Assembly (NCBI RefSeq): GCF_900105685.1
Contig: NZ_LT629781.1
Coordinates: 1,550,001 to 1,614,000 of the forward strand
DNA from: Verrucomicrobium sp. GAS474
GTDB taxonomy: Bacteria > Verrucomicrobiota > Verrucomicrobiia > Methylacidiphilales > GAS474
Direction of reading: 5' to 3'
DNA: 64,000 bases
In this document: piece by piece, positions 59,923-64,000 of the stretch
Layout of the letters: each line of letters opens with the position of its first letter
Position numbering within the stretch: the stretch's first letter is position 1
The notes under the pieces: model-generated
Told to the model about the DNA's origin: nothing
Seen by the model: only the letters and a program-made list of their open reading frames with translations
Database searches by the model: none
Translations under genes and position numbers: made by a program

Positions 59923-60417
59923 TCAGGGCGAGTCGTCGCCGATGATCTTGATCACCCAGCGGCCGCTGTCCTCGTCCCGCGCCCAGCGGACGAAGCTGAT
60001 GACGCCCTCGCTCCGGGGGATGGTGAAGGAGTGGGTCTCGTCCTTCGTCCAGACGCGGAGGGGATGGTCGGCGATCCGGTCCCGGTAGCGGTAGGCGTCG
60101 GTCCCGCCGAAGAAGGCCGACCAGAGGCCGCCCTCGCGCGCCATTTCCTTCGCGGTCTCCTCGTAGTTCATGCTGGTGTTCCGCACGGTGGCGTGGGTCT
60201 TCGCCCGGTAGGAGATGAAGCGCCAGTTGCTGCTGCGGGAGAAGCAGTTCAGGAAGGCCGATTTGTCCCCGGTGAGGATGGCGTTCATGTAGGTCTGCAT
60301 CGCCTCGTCGAGGCCGTCGGTCGATTGGTTCGCGCCGCTGCCGGGGGCCAGGGCGGCGAGGCCGACGATGAGGATCGCAGCGAGCCCGGCCAGGGAGTAG
60401 ATTAAGGCGCGATTCAT
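59923..60417 (-). CDS. Exported protein of unknown function
   Basis: A 164-residue protein with a hydrophobic N-terminus (MNRALIYSLAGLAAILIVGL) that is a signal peptide or anchor, followed by about 130 residues without Cys. The mature part includes LDEAMQTYMNAILTGDKSAF and LNCFSRSSNWRFISY, a layout like the NTF2-like/SnoaL-type small alpha+beta domains with an SxxxxF loop, but that is weak. It is convergent with the FkbM gene and upstream of nothing obvious. Function unknown. Confidence 0.65.
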   Translation of the reverse strand: MNRALIYSLAGLAAILIVGLAALAPGSGANQSTDGLDEAMQTYMNAILTGDKSAFLNCFSRSSNWRFISYRAKTHATVRNTSMNYEETAKEMAREGGLWSAFFGGTDAYRYRDRIADHPLRVWTKDETHSFTIPRSEGVISFVRWARDEDSGRWVIKIIGDDSP

Positions 60418-60511
60418 CCGGTAGGGGATATTACTCAGGCATAGCGGCTGTTTTATCGGGAAACAAGAGAAGCCTTGAGGGAAACCTCTCTTTTTGCACG
60501 ATTCGTCCGCT

Positions 60512-60907
60512 TTATTGGATTACGCCGCCGACGGGATAGCCCAGCTGGCGCAGCGCCTCGGCGACGGCGGCGGGGCGATCTCCCTGGATGACGATTTCAA
60601 AACCGCTCGTACCCGCTTCGACGGTGCCGCCGCAGCCGAGGGCCTTGCGGACGGCGCGGACGGTCCCGTCGGCCTCGGCCTCGTTCGGGAAGCCCGAGGC
60701 GACGACGACGGTCTTGCCGCCCCGGTCCTTCTTCTCCCGCCGCAGGAGAAGGCGTCCCTTCTTCGCCGCCTTTTCGGGCGAGGAAGGCGCTACCCCGTCG
60801 TGGCCGGGGGGGAGGGCCGAGGTGTCGAGGGCGCCGAGGGCGGCGAAGGGATCGGCGGCGAGGGGGGAGGCGGCGGCGGAGAGGTCGATTTTCTTCGGTT
60901 TGGACAT
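60512..60907 (-). CDS. SUI1/eIF1-like translation factor (YciH type)
   Basis: A 131-residue protein. Residues 50-131 match bacterial YciH/SUI1: RREKKDRGGKTVVVASGFPN, RAVRKALGCGGTVEAGTSGF and EIVIQGDRPAAVAEALRQLG followed by YPVGGVIQ. The N-terminal 45 residues are an Ala/Pro-rich extension. YciH copies the role of eIF1 by weakening poor initiation complexes on the 30S subunit. It is divergent from the TPR-glycosyltransferase gene with 60 bases between. Confidence 0.92.
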   Translation of the reverse strand: MSKPKKIDLSAAASPLAADPFAALGALDTSALPPGHDGVAPSSPEKAAKKGRLLLRREKKDRGGKTVVVASGFPNEAEADGTVRAVRKALGCGGTVEAGTSGFEIVIQGDRPAAVAEALRQLGYPVGGVIQ

Positions 60908-60967
60908 GGGGTTCCGTTGCTTTTTTGGGGGAGAGGGATAGTCTTTTTATACCCCTCCCCGCCGCGC

Positions 60968-62617
60968 ATGGAAAACCCCCTTTTCACCAAGGCTCTCCGG
61001 TATTACGAGGCGGGGAATCTCGACAAGGCGGCCCCCCTCTTCGCCTCGTGCCGGACGCAGTTCCCGCAGGAGCCCGGCCCCGCGAACTTCCTCGGCCTGA
61101 TCGCGCTCCAACGGGGGGAGGTCCCCGAGGCGGCGAAGGCCTTCGAGGAGGGCCTCCGCCTCGATCCGAAGAACGCCGAGATGTGGAACAACTACGGCCT
61201 CGCCCTCCTCGCGTGGAAGAAGGGGCCGCTGGCGGAACGGTGCTTCCGCACGGCGCTGGAACTCGCCCCCCGGCTGGAGCCCGCCCAGTTCAACCTCACC
61301 CGCGCCCTGCTGGCCCAGTCCCGCTTCGCCGAGACGGTGGCGGGCCTCGCCCCGCTGGCCGCCCGCTACGGGAGCGATCCGGGGGCGGAGGTCGAGTACC
61401 GGTTCCTCCTCGGCACCGCGCTCTACCGCCTCGGGCGGCTCGACGAGGCCGAACCGGAGCTGGCGCGGGCGACGCAGCTCCGGCCCGACCTCGTCGAGGC
61501 GCTGAACAACTACGGCGCCTGCCTCCGCTCGCAGGGCCGGATCGACGAGGCGATCGCCGTCTTCGAGAAGGCCCTCGCGCGGAAGCCCGACCACGCCGAG
61601 ACCCATATCAACCGGGCGACGGTCCGCCTCCTCCAGGGGGACTTCGCCGAGGGGTGGAAGGAATTCGAGTGGCGCTTCCGCTCCTACCGGCTCCTGTGGG
61701 AGATCGATTCCAACGCGCCCCGCTGGCTCGGGGAGCCGTTCCCCGGGCAGACCCTCCTCCTCCTGGCCGAGCAGGGCCTCGGGGACACGCTCCAGTTCAT
61801 CCGCTACGCGCGGCAGGTGAAGGAGCGGGGCGGCGAGGGGTGCTCCGTCGTGATCGAGTGCCAGCCGGAGGTCGCCCGCGTCCTGCGCGGCGTCCCGGGC
61901 CTCGACCGGGTGATCCTCCGCGGGATGCCCCGGCCGCCGTTCGCCTACTACGCGCCGCTCCTCTCGCTCCCGGGAATCTTCAGCCCGACGCTCGACGCGA
62001 TCCCGGCCGAGGTCCCCTACCTCGCCTCGACCGACGACGCGGCGGGGAAGGAAAAGAGGGAGGATGGCCCCCTCCGCGTCGGCATCGTCTGGGCCGGAAG
62101 CGCCGCCCATGTCGAGGACCGGAGCCGGTCGTGCCCCGTCGAGGCGCTCGTGCCGTTGACGCGGGTCGAGGGGGTCGAGTTCGTCGGCCTCCAGAAGTTC
62201 GAGCCGGGGAAGGGCGGGAACTATCCCTTCCCGAACGCGGTGGCCGAGTGCCGCGACTTCCTCGACACGGCGCGGGTCGTCGCGGGGCTCGACCTCGTGA
62301 TCTCGGTCGACACCTCGGTCGCCCACCTCGCGGGCGGGATGGGGAAGCCGCTCTGGCTCCTCCTGCCGTGCCATGCGGAATGGCGGTGGCTCCTCGACCG
62401 GGAGACCTCGCCCTGGTATCCGACGGCCCGCCTCTTCCGCCAGCCCCGGCCCGGGGACTGGGAGGGATTGGCCGAGCGCCTCGCCGGGGAGCTCGCGATT
62501 TTGGCGGAAGAAAAAAAAGAACGAAGGGAAGGTCGCGCCATCGGGGCCGGGCCTGCCGCCGCGTTGATTTCGGAAGGGGGAGTCGCAACCGTCCACCATG
62601 GGACCCCAGGCCCATGA
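60968..62617 (+). CDS. TPR-repeat protein with C-terminal GT-B glycosyltransferase-like domain, first copy
   Basis: A 549-residue protein. Residues 1-230 hold about six TPR repeats (for example KALRYYEAGNLDKAAPLFAS, EMWNNYGLALLAWKKGPLAE and EALNNYGACLRSQGRIDEAI). The C-terminal part has DSNAPRWLGEPFPGQTLLLL, QGLGDTLQFIRYARQV and GLDLVISVDTSVAHLAGGMG, the layout of GT41/ADP-heptose-type TPR glycosyltransferases. It could glycosylate proteins or surface polymers. No signal peptide. The last 45 residues are unusual (KKERREGRAIGAGPAAALIS). A homologous gene begins 10 bases later. Confidence 0.85.
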   Translation: MENPLFTKALRYYEAGNLDKAAPLFASCRTQFPQEPGPANFLGLIALQRGEVPEAAKAFEEGLRLDPKNAEMWNNYGLALLAWKKGPLAERCFRTALELAPRLEPAQFNLTRALLAQSRFAETVAGLAPLAARYGSDPGAEVEYRFLLGTALYRLGRLDEAEPELARATQLRPDLVEALNNYGACLRSQGRIDEAIAVFEKALARKPDHAETHINRATVRLLQGDFAEGWKEFEWRFRSYRLLWEIDSNAPRWLGEPFPGQTLLLLAEQGLGDTLQFIRYARQVKERGGEGCSVVIECQPEVARVLRGVPGLDRVILRGMPRPPFAYYAPLLSLPGIFSPTLDAIPAEVPYLASTDDAAGKEKREDGPLRVGIVWAGSAAHVEDRSRSCPVEALVPLTRVEGVEFVGLQKFEPGKGGNYPFPNAVAECRDFLDTARVVAGLDLVISVDTSVAHLAGGMGKPLWLLLPCHAEWRWLLDRETSPWYPTARLFRQPRPGDWEGLAERLAGELAILAEEKKERREGRAIGAGPAAALISEGGVATVHHGTPGP

Positions 62618-62627
62618 TCCTCCTCCC

Positions 62628-64000
62628 ATGAGTGCCCCCTCCTTTGAAGAAGCCGCCGCGATGGCGCAGGAAGCCCTCCAGCTCCAATCGGCCGGCGATC
62701 CGGCGATGGCGATCGAGATCTACCGGAAGACCCTGCCGACCCTCGACGCGGTCCCCGAGATCCACAACAACCTCGCCGTCTGCCACTTCAACCTCGGCGA
62801 CCTCGAGGAGGCCGAGCGGGAACTCCGCATGGCGCTCCGCCTCCGGCCGACCTACGCCGAGGCCCACAGCAACCTCGGCAACACGCTGAAGGGCGTCGGC
62901 AAGGTGCGGGAGGCCGTCAGCCATTACCGCGAGGCGCTCCGCCTCTCCCCCCATTACGCCTGGGCCCACTTCAACCTCGGCACCTGCCTGCTGGAGGAAC
63001 ACCAGCCCGCCGCGGCCGAGGCCGAGCTGCGGGAGGCGCTCCTCCAGCTTCCGAAGGCGGCGAAGGTCTGGCGCAATTTCTCCCTCGCCCAGCTCGAGCA
63101 GGGGAACGTCGCGGGGGCGCTCGAGGCGATCGACCGGGCCTTCGCCCTCGATCCCGACGACGCCGAGGTCCGCTGCAACCGGGCCCTCGCCCGCCTCCTC
63201 TGCGGCGACTTCAAGGTCGGCTGGGAGGAATACGAGTGGCGGTGGCGGCTCCCCGATAACGCGCCCCTCCGCTACCCGATGCCCCGCTGGAAGGGGGAGG
63301 ACCTGCGGAACAAGCGGATCCTGCTCTGGACCGAGCAGGGCGCGGGGACGGCGATCCAGTTCATCCGCTACGCGCCGCTGCTGGCGGAACGGGGGGCCGA
63401 GGTCGTCGTCGCCTGCCCGGAAAGCCTCCGCCGTCTCTTCGTCTCGGCGCGGGGCGTCTCCGAGGTCGTCAGCCGGGAGGGGGGGGCGGGGAAGGGTTCG
63501 GGATCGCCGACCGTTCCGCCGTGCGATTACGAGCTGCCGATGATCTCCGCCGCGCTCCGCTTCGGGACGACGGAGGGGACGGTCCCGCCGCCGGAACGGT
63601 TCTTCCTCCCCGACGAGGCGGGGATCGAGGACGACGAGGAGATCGCGGCGAAGCCTCCCGGGCGGAAGCCCTTGTTGAAGGTCGCCCTCGTCTGGGCGGG
63701 CAATCCGGCCCACGCCAACGACCGCCTCCGCTCGATCCCCCTTTCGATCTTCCATCCCCTCGCCTCGATCCCGGGCATCGAGTGGATCAGCTTCCAGAAG
63801 GGCGATCCCGCCCTCGTCGCGAAGGCGGTGGCGGGCTGGCCCGCCGGACCGGAGGGGCGGGGTTTGCGCGATGCGGGGAGCGGCTTCGCCGACTTCTACG
63901 ACACGGCGATGGCGCTGGAGGAGGTCGACCTCGTGATCTCGGTCGACACCGCCGTGGCCCATCTCGCGGGGAGCCTCGGGAAGCCGACGGCGCTCTTCCT
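62628..64000 (+). CDS. TPR-repeat glycosyltransferase-like protein, second copy (cut off by the window end)
   Basis: The start is the ATG for MSAPSFEEAAAMAQ; about 457 codons are visible and the frame stays open to the right edge. The first 190 residues are TPR repeats (EIHNNLAVCHFNLGDLEEAE, EAHSNLGNTLKGVGKVREAV and WAHFNLGTCLLEEHQ). The C-terminal GT-B-like part shows LLWTEQGAGTAIQFIRYAPL, LVWAGNPAHANDRLRSIPLS and VDLVISVDTAVAHLAGSLG. Domain order and spacing match the preceding gene, so they are tandem paralogues, probably both in envelope or flagellar-type protein glycosylation. Confidence 0.85.
   Translation, partial: MSAPSFEEAAAMAQEALQLQSAGDPAMAIEIYRKTLPTLDAVPEIHNNLAVCHFNLGDLEEAERELRMALRLRPTYAEAHSNLGNTLKGVGKVREAVSHYREALRLSPHYAWAHFNLGTCLLEEHQPAAAEAELREALLQLPKAAKVWRNFSLAQLEQGNVAGALEAIDRAFALDPDDAEVRCNRALARLLCGDFKVGWEEYEWRWRLPDNAPLRYPMPRWKGEDLRNKRILLWTEQGAGTAIQFIRYAPLLAERGAEVVVACPESLRRLFVSARGVSEVVSREGGAGKGSGSPTVPPCDYELPMISAALRFGTTEGTVPPPERFFLPDEAGIEDDEEIAAKPPGRKPLLKVALVWAGNPAHANDRLRSIPLSIFHPLASIPGIEWISFQKGDPALVAKAVAGWPAGPEGRGLRDAGSGFADFYDTAMALEEVDLVISVDTAVAHLAGSLGKPTALF

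Overview
This window comes from a GC-rich (roughly two thirds G+C by eye) Gram-negative bacterium, most probably a member of the Verrucomicrobiota. The lineage call rests on three things: a surface protein with autotransporter-associated beta-strand repeats and a PEP-CTERM sorting tail, the C-terminal part of a protein resembling 'Verru_Chthon cassette protein A', and the outer-membrane gene set (TonB receptor, beta-barrel protein, SurA-type chaperone). Core genes are chromosomal (clpB, mfd, surA-like, pdxA, argA-like, nadD, rsfS, pdh genes, tRNA-Val, tRNA-Pro). I see no phage, plasmid or CRISPR locus.

Layout. 0-6 kb: end of the cassette protein, a GH5-like glycosidase, and a trypsin-like/beta-repeat/PEP-CTERM surface protein, then tRNA-Val(UAC). 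6-12 kb (mostly minus): clpB, a split Ppx/HD pair, two small envelope proteins. 12-18 kb: CNNM/CorC transporter, GT2 glycosyltransferase, copper-type P-ATPase, arginase-fold enzyme. 18-25.6 kb (minus): a DUF4136-like protein with a beta-barrel protein, an SRPBCC protein, a glycosyltransferase, and the pyruvate dehydrogenase genes E1alpha-E1beta-E2. 25.7-34.5 kb: class III aminotransferase, two COG0523 (CobW-type) metallochaperone GTPases, one paired with a WD40 protein, and a BtuB-like receptor behind a cobalamin riboswitch. 34.6-40 kb: a soluble chemoreceptor-like protein, a GntR-like regulator, cysE-nifS, and a receiver-Hpt protein. 40.6-48 kb: maf, hpf, a glycopolymer membrane protein, an NCS2 permease, a hydrolase, a LysM amidase, folE2, rsfS-nadD, tRNA-Pro(GGG). 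48-50.4 kb: a compact arsenic cluster (arsR divergent from arsC-DUF6428-aquaporin). 50.5-64 kb: a chemoreceptor, mfd-surA-pdxA-argA, a FkbM methyltransferase, a SUI1 protein, and two tandem TPR-glycosyltransferases, the second running off the window.

The most unusual structure is a family of six intergenic elements (near 13.3, 17.1, 31.8, 35.9, 40.4 and 52.3 kb). The best copy is about 510 bp, bounded by imperfect inverted ends, full of hairpins, and without a credible gene. Copies begin almost at the stop codon of a plus-strand gene, and four of six fill the gap between convergent genes. The 52.3 kb copy carries two homologous 63-64 bp insertions nested inside it. I regard this as a MITE- or REP-like family, possibly adopted as a bidirectional transcription terminator; I do not recognise it as a described family. 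Other points of interest are a pump-less arsenic operon with a Cys-rich DUF6428 protein and a near-leaderless arsC, a receptor-like protein with reversed domain order, and a protease-beta-repeat-PEP-CTERM fusion.
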